Part shown: positions 7,419 to 14,793 of the stretch, one piece after another
Layout of the letters: each line of letters opens with the position of its first letter
How positions within the stretch are numbered: position 1 is the first letter of the stretch
Source of the DNA: Acetobacter malorum
Lineage (GTDB): Bacteria > Pseudomonadota > Alphaproteobacteria > Acetobacterales > Acetobacteraceae
Assembly: GCF_001580615.1 (NCBI RefSeq)
Contig: NZ_LHZC01000028.1
Location: forward strand, 1-33,006
DNA: 33,006 bases
Direction: 5' to 3'
Notes under the pieces: generated by a model
What the model saw: the letters and a program-made list of their open reading frames with translations, nothing else
Told to the model about the DNA's origin: nothing
Databases searched by the model: none
Position numbers and translations under genes: made by a program

Positions 7419-7553
7419 GATCTGGATGTGCCGCTGTCTGTGTCAGATGAAGAGCCGGGGCAGCCATTACTAAAGATGATGGAGCAGTGCGAAGGCTATA
7501 ACGTCAAACGTCCGGCCTCCGAGCGTCCAGCTTCGAAAAAGCCCAAGGGCTGA
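7419..7553 (+). other. In-frame post-stop tail of copy 3 (possible ancestral C terminus)
   Basis: Directly after the copy 3 TGA, 44 sense codons read in the same frame to TGA at 7551-7553. The tail starts DLDVPLSVSDEEPGQPLLKM and ends ASERPASKKPKG. Equivalent tails follow copy 1 (5839-5967) and copy 2 (6622-6750). They may be relics of a longer protein or be reached by readthrough. No start codon with a ribosome site was seen to make them separate genes. Confidence 0.4.
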
Positions 7554-7612
7554 AATGACATGTTCTGTTTGGTCGCAGTCGCCTGATTCGAGAAACTATG
7601 TTTTTTGAATAA

Positions 7613-7650
7613 TTTAAAAAGAGGGATGCATTTTTCACGAATGCATCCCC
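7613..7650 (-). terminator. Terminator of the Hint-domain gene
   Basis: GGGATGCAT (7623-7631) pairs with ATGCATCCC (7641-7649) around a 9-base loop. On the minus strand the stem is followed by CTCTTTTTAAATT, a good U-tract, just after the TAA at 7662-7664. It may also stop leftover plus-strand transcription from copy 3. Confidence 0.75.
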
Positions 7651-7661
7651 CTTCTGTTTAA

Positions 7662-10124
7662 TTAAGCAGAAAGGCTTTCTGTGGCCGTGTTGTCTTCTGC
7701 CACGGCATAGGGGCCGGCAGCGCAAACGGTCAGAGCCAGCAGGCAAACTTTTCCGCGTGTGCTGTCAGAAACAGGCAACGTGGCACAGCCATTTGTCCAG
7801 ACGGAGCTGGCGTCTTCATGGCGTGCGTACCAGCCCTGAGGGGGCACGGGCTGAAGGTGGGCCACAATGTCTTGCTTTTGCTGGCCAGCGACAAGCGTCA
7901 TGCTTCCGACAGCCACACCCAGTTCCCGACGATCATCAACAAAAGGACCAACCACATCGGACGGGCGGCTGGTGCGGGAGATAAGACGCACATGCTCAGT
8001 GTTGGGGGGCAGCATGAAGGTGTACTGTCCGCCTTCATGACGCACCGGGCGGAGAACCTGCGCTTTGTTGGTGACGAGGTGGAGATCAGGATCATGCGTG
8101 ACCTGAACAGGCGGCGTTGAGGAGGCATGCCCGAACAGCACGGTCCCACGGGCTTCAAGATCCCGGAAAATCAGCTCCACAAAACTGCGCTCAACACACA
8201 GCGGAGCCGCGGCATCCTGCTCCCAGCTCTGGCGCGTGCCATGCAGGGTCACAACGGGGCCTTCCTGACGGAACGTGCTGCGGTTGCCGGTGTCCAGATA
8301 GCTTTCCGTTAGCGCACCATCTGCGCAAATGACTGCGTGCTGTTCGGTCTCCACATGATAGTAATCGTAGCTGCTAATGCTGGTGTCATAAACAATGGAA
8401 ATTCCATTCACCAGCATACGGGCGGGCACAAAACGGCCCTTCAGGAACAGGCTGTGTTCAGGGGTCACCAGCAGGTCTTTGTAGGGGACGCCGTCAGACA
8501 GCGCATCTTTGCGAATACGCACAGGGTAGCCTGCTTCATCCGCATGCAGGCCTGCACGGACAGTCGTGTGGGCTTTCCCCGTCCATCTGACAGAGGCTGG
8601 CTGTGCGACGCCCTGAACGTAGGAGAGGACCGTGTCACCCTGACGCAGCTCTTCAACCGCAACGTCACCATCCGGGGTCCGGATCATGCTGCCAGCCAGA
8701 AAGCAGACTTCACCAAACGCTCCGCCATGCCCATCGCTGGTAAGCTCAAAGCCGGTATTTTTAACGCCCGGAATGTTGAGGGTAATTGTGGCTTTGTTGG
8801 CGAGGGTCACCACAACCTGGTCGTCTGACGGATAAGCGTAGGAGACGCCATCGGCAGAGACGCCGGCCAGATCAATGCTGTCAGAATTACCGGGCGCCGT
8901 GCCGGTAAACCCGTTGATGACAGTGCTAACGGTGCCACCATTTTCCAGCCCGGAAATAGTCAGCCCGTGGTTGGCATCAGTCGGCAGAACAACAGACCCA
9001 CCCGCATTGTTCCAGATGGTTGCGGAGCCGCCAGCCTGAAGGGTAACGACGCCGGAGATCGTCCCGCCACTGGCCACACTGAGAATGCCGGTGCTGGCAA
9101 TGCTTGTATCCCCAAGTGTTGCGCTGGGTTCCACATAGATTTCACCACCGGGGGTGATTGTGTTGTTATCTGCACGGCCACCCGTAGCAATATCAAGCAC
9201 ACCGCTGGTGTTGATGGTGGTGCCTGTTGCAGAACCTGCCAGAGCCAGACCGCCACGGCTGTTGACTGTGGTGTTGATGGCAGACCCACCGGCACTCACC
9301 TGCAATGTTCCCCAGTCTCCGACCGTAACCGCAGACATGGTTGCACCGCCGGAAACGATCACGCTGTAAACAGATGTTCCGTTGCCATTGATGCTGGCAC
9401 CGCTCACTGTGGCGGAATTCAGTGTGCCACCGCTATCCACAACAACCTGACCGCTGAGAACGGTTGTTTGTGTCGCAACACCGCCTCCTGCAATTTCCAG
9501 CATGCCGGTGCGGTTGACTGTTGTGTTTGTGGCTGAACCCGCAACCGCAAGCTGTCCGTTGCTTCCAACAGTTGTGACGTTGGCGGAGCCTCCGGCCTTA
9601 ACAAGCAGCGCACCAAAGTTATCGAGCGTCGTATTGGAAACAACAGCGCCGGAATCGACGAGTGTGGTGTTATTAACAACACTGACGTTATAGGCCGAAG
9701 CCCCGTTTCCGACTTCAAAAGCAGTCTGCCCCGTAAAGTTACCCGACGCCGATACGGTTACGGCGGATGCGACTGTTCCGTTCACCAGGGTCAGCTTGGC
9801 TGCGTCATTAATGGTCACGCCGCTAAGGACTGCTTTATCGATCGCAGAGCCGTGTGCCCCATTCTGCAGGGTAAGGTTGTAGCCATTCCCCCCAAGAAAA
9901 GTCAGTTCCGAACCGCTTTGCGCAGTGAGGCCCGACGTTGTTTTGTAATCATTTTCAAAATTAGCACCGCTTTGAAGCACGGCGTTGTTAACGGTTGAGT
10001 AATTATAGACTTTCCCACCGTTATTGACTGTTAAGCCAGAAACAGTCCCAGCCAGGATTTGAAGCGTGTTTCCGCTTGTGACGGTGACATTATTCGCATT
10101 GGAATAAATTTGCGTCCCACTCAT
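7662..10124 (-). CDS. AIDA-repeat / Hint-domain protein
   Basis: An 820-residue protein of a type common in Acetobacteraceae. Residues about 1-400 are degenerate repeats of roughly 18-25 residues rich in Gly, Ser, Thr, Asn and Val (for example AGGSANVTTVGSNGQLAVAG), as in AIDA-type passengers. They predict a beta-helix. A Hint (hedgehog/intein) domain spans about 473-620, with Cys474 in VCFLAGS, the TPEHSLF block (His557) and a His-containing YYHVETEQHAVIC segment. A conserved-looking ~200-residue C-terminal region follows, with RLISRTSRPSDVVGPF and GWYARHED. There is no N-terminal signal peptide, and no translocator barrel or obvious toxin domain. Self-cleavage at Cys474 is possible but unproven. 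GGAAG precedes the ATG. It is convergent with the immunity-like array. Confidence 0.85.
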   Translation of the reverse strand: MSGTQIYSNANNVTVTSGNTLQILAGTVSGLTVNNGGKVYNYSTVNNAVLQSGANFENDYKTTSGLTAQSGSELTFLGGNGYNLTLQNGAHGSAIDKAVLSGVTINDAAKLTLVNGTVASAVTVSASGNFTGQTAFEVGNGASAYNVSVVNNTTLVDSGAVVSNTTLDNFGALLVKAGGSANVTTVGSNGQLAVAGSATNTTVNRTGMLEIAGGGVATQTTVLSGQVVVDSGGTLNSATVSGASINGNGTSVYSVIVSGGATMSAVTVGDWGTLQVSAGGSAINTTVNSRGGLALAGSATGTTINTSGVLDIATGGRADNNTITPGGEIYVEPSATLGDTSIASTGILSVASGGTISGVVTLQAGGSATIWNNAGGSVVLPTDANHGLTISGLENGGTVSTVINGFTGTAPGNSDSIDLAGVSADGVSYAYPSDDQVVVTLANKATITLNIPGVKNTGFELTSDGHGGAFGEVCFLAGSMIRTPDGDVAVEELRQGDTVLSYVQGVAQPASVRWTGKAHTTVRAGLHADEAGYPVRIRKDALSDGVPYKDLLVTPEHSLFLKGRFVPARMLVNGISIVYDTSISSYDYYHVETEQHAVICADGALTESYLDTGNRSTFRQEGPVVTLHGTRQSWEQDAAAPLCVERSFVELIFRDLEARGTVLFGHASSTPPVQVTHDPDLHLVTNKAQVLRPVRHEGGQYTFMLPPNTEHVRLISRTSRPSDVVGPFVDDRRELGVAVGSMTLVAGQQKQDIVAHLQPVPPQGWYARHEDASSVWTNGCATLPVSDSTRGKVCLLALTVCAAGPYAVAEDNTATESLSA

Positions 10125-10813
10125 TTTTCTTCCTATCCAAAGAAATATTCAAATCATCCTCCTCATCGCGTGCGATTGAGAAAATAATTTGAATATTAGT
10201 TTGATGTTTTGTGAATTTTTTTGTGATTATTATTTGTATTAATAATCATGATATTAACTAACTGTGCTTTTCTTTAGGATTGATTTAATGCCCTACGTGA
10301 AATCGATCATTTTCTGGACCTTTTTTAAGGCAGACCATGAATCGTGCAGGAAGACTTTTGGCCTATTGTTTATGGAGAACCAATAACCAGCAGGAAAAAC
10401 CAAACATAAAGAAAAATTAGAGTCTATAGTGTGTGTTTTTTTTATCCTTACTTTGTTTAGACAATAAAATAATATTTTTTAACTAACCAAAATCAATTGA
10501 AAAAAAGTTTTACAGGCTCAACTGTTCGGTTAAACATTCGTTAATGTATTGATAAGATAGATAAATTTAAGCCAGCGTTTATTAAAATATTATTTTTTAG
10601 ATGGAGTTCTCAAGAGTTAGTTCTTATACTCTTAGAGAATCTCGCAAGAATATCTTTCAATTTTTACGCTTTTCGACACAATTATACCAATTTTTTATTA
10701 TAAAATGTAAAATCTCTGTTTCTGTTTTCAGAGAGCAGCCGTCTCCCCGTGACAGTTTCTGCTCTTTTGACGCATGATGGGGCAGGAGTTCCCCCTTTAT
10801 GGAGAAGAGAGCA
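10125..10813. other. AT-rich spacer without a convincing gene
   Basis: About 690 bases, much richer in A and T than neighbouring genes. It should hold the promoter of the Hint gene on its left and of the reductase gene on its right. Visible structure includes the palindrome GATTATTA-7-TAATAATC at 10225-10247 and AAGAGT/ACTCTT at 10612-10633. A 32-codon frame with a plausible AGGA ribosome site starts at 10288, but nothing else supports it. The base composition suggests acquired DNA or a large regulatory region. Confidence 0.5.
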
Positions 10814-11581
10814 ATGACACAGCCCCTCAAGACAGTTCTGGTCACCGGTGCCACGGCAGGGTTTGGCCACGCCATTGCGTTGCGGCTGGTGAAGGACGGG
10901 TACCGCGTAATTGCCACGGGCCGCAGGCAGGAGCGTCTGGATGCGCTGGCAAAAGAGGCCGGCCCCGCGCTGCTGCCGTTCAAGCTGGATGTGACGGACC
11001 TTGCGGCCGTGCAGGCTCTGCCGGCCTCGTTGCCGGAAGGCTGGCAGGACGTGGATGTGCTGGTGAACAATGCCGGTCTGGCGCTCGGGCTGGAAAAGGC
11101 ATGGGAGACCAAATTTTCTGATTGGGAGCGCATGATTGCCACCAACGTGACCGGCCTTGTGGAAATCACCCGTGCGCTGCTGCCCGGTATGGTGGCGCGC
11201 AATAGCGGGCACGTTATTTCACTGGGCAGTACGGCGGGCACGTATCCGTATCCGGGGGCCAATGTTTACGGGGCCAGCAAGGCGTTTGTGGAGCAGTTCA
11301 TGCGTAACCTGCGGAGTGATCTGCTGGGCAAGCAGGTGCGGGCCACAACCATTGCGCCGGGTCTGTGTGGCGGCAGTGAATTTAGTGAAGTGCGTCTGGG
11401 TGACAAAGCGCAGGCGGATGCCGTGTATAACGGAACCAAACCGCTACTGCCGGACGATATTGCGGAAACCGTATCCTGGGTTCTCGCACTCCCCGCGCAT
11501 GTGAACATTAACCATGTGGAAATGATGCCCACCTGTCAGGCCTCTGCCGGTCTGGCGGTGGATCGGACAATGGCGGGGTAA
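10814..11581 (+). CDS. ydfG: YdfG-type NADP-dependent short-chain dehydrogenase
   Basis: A cytoplasmic SDR related to E. coli YdfG, which oxidises serine, allo-threonine and 3-hydroxy acids with NADP. The 255 residues have the cofactor motif TGATAGFG (11-18), followed by ATGRRQERL, whose arginines favour NADP. NNAG lies at 85-88. The catalytic set is Ser139, Tyr152 and Lys156 in VYGASKAF. The C-terminal PAHVNINHVEMMP matches YdfG closely. An in-frame ATG at 10799 with AGGAG ten bases upstream is an equally possible start adding five residues. The ATG at 10814 is preferred by alignment with the family start. It is separated from the convergent transporter gene by a shared terminator. Confidence 0.9.
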   Translation: MTQPLKTVLVTGATAGFGHAIALRLVKDGYRVIATGRRQERLDALAKEAGPALLPFKLDVTDLAAVQALPASLPEGWQDVDVLVNNAGLALGLEKAWETKFSDWERMIATNVTGLVEITRALLPGMVARNSGHVISLGSTAGTYPYPGANVYGASKAFVEQFMRNLRSDLLGKQVRATTIAPGLCGGSEFSEVRLGDKAQADAVYNGTKPLLPDDIAETVSWVLALPAHVNINHVEMMPTCQASAGLAVDRTMAG

Positions 11582-11602
11582 ACGCCTCTTTGCGGTCCCA
11601 AT

Positions 11603-11644
11603 AAAAATGCCGTGCCCTTATTTGAAAGGGGCACGGCATTTTTT
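11603..11644. terminator. Bidirectional terminator between ydfG and the EamA gene
   Basis: AAAAATGCCGTGCCC (11603-11617) and GGGCACGGCATTTTT (11629-11643) form a 15-base perfect stem. An A-tract on one side and T-tract on the other serve both convergent genes. Confidence 0.92.
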
Positions 11645-11674
11645 GTGTCAGGAAAGCTGTCTTGCGGTCAGGGC

Positions 11675-12688
11675 TTATTTGGTCGGGGCAATTTTGTCCG
11701 CAATGGCCTGCTGGCGATCCCGCAGGGCTTTTTCCTTTGCCTGTTTAGCGGCGATTTTCTCCGCAGCCTTGGCGGCCTTTCTGGCCTGCATGCGTTCCAG
11801 CCGTTCCTTCATGGCCATGCGTTCATACCGGATGCGCTGGCGGATCCAGTTGAGCAGGCCGGAGAAGGTGACAACCACAATGCCCACAAAGGTCCAGCCA
11901 TCCAGCGGCTGATGGAACACCAGATAGCTCAGCGCTACGCCCCATATCATCTGGCTGTATTGCGGCAGGGCCACACGGTTGGCGGGCGCGCGGGCCGTGG
12001 CCATCATCATCAGCAACTGGCCAAAGGCAGCCAGAAAGCCATAGCCAAACAGATAGACCCATGTGCTGACACCGTGCGGCCACGTGGCGTGTGCCCACAT
12101 CAGGATGCCATTGCCCACCAGCGGGCCAACAAGGCTGGAGCCAAAAAGAGAAAGCCGGGCGCTGTCCTGCCCGGCCAGACGGTAGGCAATCACGCTCACA
12201 GCGTTAGCGACGGCGGCAATCAGGGCGCACAGGTGCCCAAAGTGCAGGGCGCGCACGCCGGGGCGCAGCACAATCAGCACACCAATAAAGCCCAGCACCA
12301 CGGCCAGCCAGGCCCAGGCGGTCACTTTCTCCTTGAGCAGCACCACAGAGAGAATGGTGACAAACAGCGGCATGAGGAACATCAGCGAGAGCGCTTCGGG
12401 CATGGGCAGCAGCATGAAGGCTTCCACGCTGGCTGCCGTGGCCACAAACGTACACACCGCCCGCAGCGCCCACATGGCGGGCTCCTGCGTGCGGAACACA
12501 TCGCTGTAGGATTCTTCGGGCTTGCGGATAAACGGGAGAAGAAGCAGGCCAAAGACCCCGCCGGAGAAGGCGACCTCAAACGGGTCGAGCCGTCCCCCAA
12601 GCAGCTTGGAGAAGGCATCACTGATAGCGAAGGAGGCAAACGCCCCCAGAGCCAGCGTAATGCCGGAGAAGAGAATTTTGGGGTCCAT
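11675..12688 (-). CDS. EamA/DMT-family transporter with basic C-terminal tail
   Basis: An inner-membrane protein of the drug/metabolite transporter superfamily, 337 residues, with about ten hydrophobic helices in two EamA halves (for example LFLMPLFVTILSVVLL and LAVVLGFIGVLIVL). Substrate unknown. The longer open frame to 12814 adds a region without membrane character. The ATG at 12688 (MDPKILFSGI) fits the family start, though its ribosome site is weak. After the last helix an unusual tail of about 50 residues rich in Lys, Ala, Glu and Arg follows (RYERMAMKERLERMQARKAA onward). It is probably a cytoplasmic helix or coiled coil. It is convergent with ydfG; the region upstream is shared with the fluoride riboswitch promoter. 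Confidence 0.87.
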   Translation of the reverse strand: MDPKILFSGITLALGAFASFAISDAFSKLLGGRLDPFEVAFSGGVFGLLLLPFIRKPEESYSDVFRTQEPAMWALRAVCTFVATAASVEAFMLLPMPEALSLMFLMPLFVTILSVVLLKEKVTAWAWLAVVLGFIGVLIVLRPGVRALHFGHLCALIAAVANAVSVIAYRLAGQDSARLSLFGSSLVGPLVGNGILMWAHATWPHGVSTWVYLFGYGFLAAFGQLLMMMATARAPANRVALPQYSQMIWGVALSYLVFHQPLDGWTFVGIVVVTFSGLLNWIRQRIRYERMAMKERLERMQARKAAKAAEKIAAKQAKEKALRDRQQAIADKIAPTK

Positions 12689-12858
12689 ATACTGCCTGTA
12701 CTGTTCTGGTGGTCGAGCCGCGGGTGAGAGAAGAGTGTTCTTGCACACCGGCATGTTCCGGCTTCTTCTCGCGCAATAAGCAAAAAACGGCGTGGGTTGG
12801 AAGTACATTTGCACGATCAGGGGGCGGGGGTGATGCTGGGTTGCGTTTCCCTGCCAGC

Positions 12859-12887
12859 TTGAGCCAGCGGGACAGCCGCCTTATAAA
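12859..12887 (+). promoter_or_regulatory. Promoter of the fluoride riboswitch-crcB unit
   Basis: TTGAGC (12859-12864) and TATAAA (12882-12887) are separated by 17 bases. A start about seven bases further on would lie just before the riboswitch at 12896. Confidence 0.65.
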
Positions 12888-12895
12888 AGCAGCAA

Positions 12896-12947
12896 GGGGA
12901 TGGGGTTCCCCCTTTAACCGCCCTTGCAAGGGCTGATGACTCCTGCC
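12896..12947 (+). ncRNA. Fluoride (crcB motif) riboswitch
   Basis: The stretch contains the hallmark elements of the fluoride aptamer in order. GGGGATGGGGTTCCCC forms P1 and the first loop, AACCGCCC and GGGCTGATGACTCCTGCC supply the second stem and conserved 3' strand. It lies directly upstream of crcB, the expected target. Downstream, two GC hairpins, TGGCGGGA/TCCCGCCA (about 12957-12985) and GGCGGGC/GCCCGCC (about 12993-13016), sit just before the start codon and are likely parts of the expression platform. Fluoride binding should stabilise the aptamer and allow crcB expression. Confidence 0.9.
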
Positions 12948-13034
12948 GTAACCATCTGGCGGGAGACGTGCGTCTTTTTCCCGCCACAGCACGGCGGGCG
13001 TTCTGGAAAGCCCGCCAGAATGAAAGGCCCGAGA

Positions 13035-13487
13035 ATGTCTTTTACGTCCTGTCTTCTGGTCATGCTTGGCGGTGCGCTGGGCACGCTGGCGCGTTATATG
13101 ATGACGATGCTGACCGCCCCCCTCAGCCGTATGATGCCCTGGGGCACCATTGTGGGCATTAATGTGGTGGGGTCGTTCATCATTGGCTTTTTCAGCACGC
13201 TGACGCTGGCGGACGGGCGCTACCCTGTTTCTGACAACACGCGCCTGTTTGTCATGATGGGCCTGTGCGGTGGCTACACCACCTTTTCGTCCTTCAGCCT
13301 GCAAACGCTGGACCTGCTGCGGAGTGAGGCCTGGGGGCGGGCGCTGGCTAACGTCACGCTGTCTGTCCTGCTGTGCATCAGCGCAGTCTCACTCGGCCAT
13401 CTGCTCGCTACGCATCTGAACGGCCAGTATGTGCAGCTGACACAGGCGGAGGAGCAGAGTGACATGGAAGGGGAAATGGAGGGGTAA
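13035..13487 (+). CDS. crcB: Fluoride exporter CrcB/Fluc
   Basis: A small inner-membrane fluoride channel that lowers cytoplasmic fluoride; works as a dimer. From the ATG at 13035 the product has 150 residues and four hydrophobic helices. Family motifs are GGALGTLARY (12-21), GINVVGSFIIGF with the key Asn43, and CGGYTTFSSFSLQ (78-90). The C terminus extends about 25 residues past the last helix with an acidic, Gln-rich end. A start at 13020 is possible and would add five residues. Starts further upstream would run through the riboswitch and are rejected. The aptamer about 90 bases upstream strongly supports the assignment. Confidence 0.93.
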   Translation: MSFTSCLLVMLGGALGTLARYMMTMLTAPLSRMMPWGTIVGINVVGSFIIGFFSTLTLADGRYPVSDNTRLFVMMGLCGGYTTFSSFSLQTLDLLRSEAWGRALANVTLSVLLCISAVSLGHLLATHLNGQYVQLTQAEEQSDMEGEMEG

Positions 13488-13557
13488 AGCCGTCCATTCT
13501 CTTGCGCGGCAGGGTGGTGCAGTGCAATCTCATTTCTAATTCGGAATGAGAGGGGCG

Positions 13558-14250
13558 ATGAAAAAGATTTTGTCCGGGGCCATGATGCTGGCCGTGATGA
13601 TGGGGAGGCTGAGTGCGCCCGCTCTGGCAAAGCCCACGGCGGAGCAACAGCACAAGATGGACCAGCAGCTTAAGGCCATGGGCCTGCCGCCGGGGCTGGG
13701 ACGCTGGGTGGATGATCCGGCGGACATTCATCAGGTCACGCTGGCCCCGCTGTTTGAGAAGCCCTTTGCCTGCTCGGAGCATCCGCTCGGCCAGTTGCAT
13801 GGTGCGGGGGATGCGCTGGGCACGGATTGCATGGTGGTGGGCGGTTTTGAAACCGACCATGGCTTTGCCAAAATGTATCGGGGTGACGGCACAAAAAATA
13901 CCGACTGGTATGGCTGGCACACGCCTGTACATGCACCGATTGATGGTGTGGTGAAATATATCCACCTCAATACTGAGACCAACACCCCCGGGAACATGGG
14001 CAAGCCGCCTGCGAGCATGATGCTGTTTGAACGTGCTGACGGGGTGACCGTCGTCTACGCGCATCTGACGGAGCCGGTTGTGAAGGTGGGGGACCATGTG
14101 ACGGCCGGGCAGGTTGTGGCGATTGATGGCAATAACGGCGTGGCGCGGAATCCGCATATTCATGTGGGGGCGTATCGTGAGGGTGAACCCCTGCAAATCC
14201 GCTGGGATCTGCGGGCTATGGGCAAAATTCCGGGTATGACCGATAATTGA
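13558..14250 (+). CDS. Secreted M23-like (LytM fold) protein with altered zinc site
   Basis: A 230-residue exported protein. MKKILSGAMMLAVMMGRLSAPALA forms a classic Sec signal with cleavage after ALA. The second half has M23/LytM-type features: APIDGVV, VVYAHLTEPV with the GDHVTAGQ turn, and an HxH pair (His200 and His202) in NPHIHVG. The first zinc motif HxxxD expected before the TPV segment is not seen; the equivalent stretch is KNTDWYGWHTPV, with Asp but no matching His. It may be a non-catalytic peptidoglycan-binding or amidase-activating protein, or use a different ligand. The ATG at 13558 follows GAGAGGGG closely; an in-frame ATG at 13546 lacks a good site. Confidence 0.8.
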   Translation: MKKILSGAMMLAVMMGRLSAPALAKPTAEQQHKMDQQLKAMGLPPGLGRWVDDPADIHQVTLAPLFEKPFACSEHPLGQLHGAGDALGTDCMVVGGFETDHGFAKMYRGDGTKNTDWYGWHTPVHAPIDGVVKYIHLNTETNTPGNMGKPPASMMLFERADGVTVVYAHLTEPVVKVGDHVTAGQVVAIDGNNGVARNPHIHVGAYREGEPLQIRWDLRAMGKIPGMTDN

Positions 14251-14427
14251 TTTTACTCTGAGTGCGGAATTCCCTTGCATTCTCCTCCGGATAGGCGCAC
14301 CACAGTGGCCAGCGGGTGCTTTTATCCGGGTTTTCGGCGCGTGTTGCGTTCGGTATATCTCCTTAAAAGTTATGATTTCGTGTGTGTTTTGTGCACGACC
14401 GCATTTGTTTGTGAAGGAGCCTTTGTT

Positions 14428-14634
14428 ATGGCAACAGGCACCGTAAAATGGTTTAACCCCACCAAGGGTTTTGGTTTCATTCAGCCGGAAGATGGTGGTC
14501 AGGATGCGTTCGTTCACATCTCTGAACTTGAGCGCGCTGGCATGCACACTCTGAACGAAGGCCAGAAAGTCTCTTACGAGCTCGAAGCTGGTCGTAACGG
14601 CAAGACATCTGCAGTGAGCATTAAAGCACTCTAA
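14428..14634 (+). CDS. cspA: Cold-shock domain protein
   Basis: A 68-residue single-stranded nucleic-acid chaperone with an OB fold. MATGTVKWFN opens the domain, RNP1 is KGFGFI (13-18) and RNP2 is DAFVHI (about 26-31). The length equals the usual CspA family size. GAAGGAG precedes the ATG by about 8 bases. Longer in-frame starts upstream are not supported. The AT-leaning stretch before it, from about 14340, looks like a 5' leader of the kind often carried by cold-shock mRNAs. The symbol is generic, since several paralogues usually exist. A strong terminator follows. Confidence 0.93.
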   Translation: MATGTVKWFNPTKGFGFIQPEDGGQDAFVHISELERAGMHTLNEGQKVSYELEAGRNGKTSAVSIKAL

Positions 14635-14663
14635 GTGCTTTAGGCCGCAGATTTGCTGTGTGG

Positions 14664-14690
14664 AAAAGCCGCCCTTTGGGGCGGCTTTTT
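14664..14690 (+). terminator. Terminator of the cold-shock gene
   Basis: AAAAGCCGCC and GGCGGCTTTT form a ten-base stem around a short CTTTGG-type loop, followed by TTCTGTTTT, about 30 bases after the stop codon. Confidence 0.92.
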
Positions 14691-14793
14691 CTGTTTTAGC
14701 CCCTTTTCAAAACACAAATAACCCTGTCGCGCACCGCTGGCATTGTCTTTGTCCAACAAGGGCAGCAAGATCCCTGCCGGGGGAGTAAAGCAG

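Larger units (their letters stand above)
5159..7553 (+). repeat. Three direct tandem repeats of an immunity-like gene unit
   Basis: Three units of about 740-808 bases follow one another at roughly 5159-5967, 5968-6750 and 6751-7490, with unit-3-specific sequence to 7553. Each has the same AT-rich leader: a TCAAATCA-containing segment, a CTTTTTAG/CTAAAAAG inverted repeat, CCCCAATATT, an AAAATTAATTTT palindrome altered in unit 3, and AAGGATATCGT before the ATG. Each then has a ~180-codon gene and a conserved 3' tail. The 3' halves of units 1 and 2 are about 97 percent identical by eye, while the 5' half of the genes is more divergent. Units 1 and 2 end in a terminator that unit 3 has lost or never had. 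Confidence 0.92.

Noticed and set aside
5159..7553. A CRISPR array or transposon as the cause of the repeats
   Set aside because: Units are ~740-808 bases with genes inside, not short repeats with spacers. No transposase, terminal inverted repeats or target duplications were found.
11612..12727. A 371-codon frame antisense to the EamA gene
   Set aside because: It runs through the terminator at 11603-11644, and its His/Gln/Gly-rich product is unlike any protein family.
13408..14547. A 379-codon antisense frame across crcB, the M23-like gene and the cold-shock region
   Set aside because: It overlaps three well-supported plus-strand features and has no recognisable motif.
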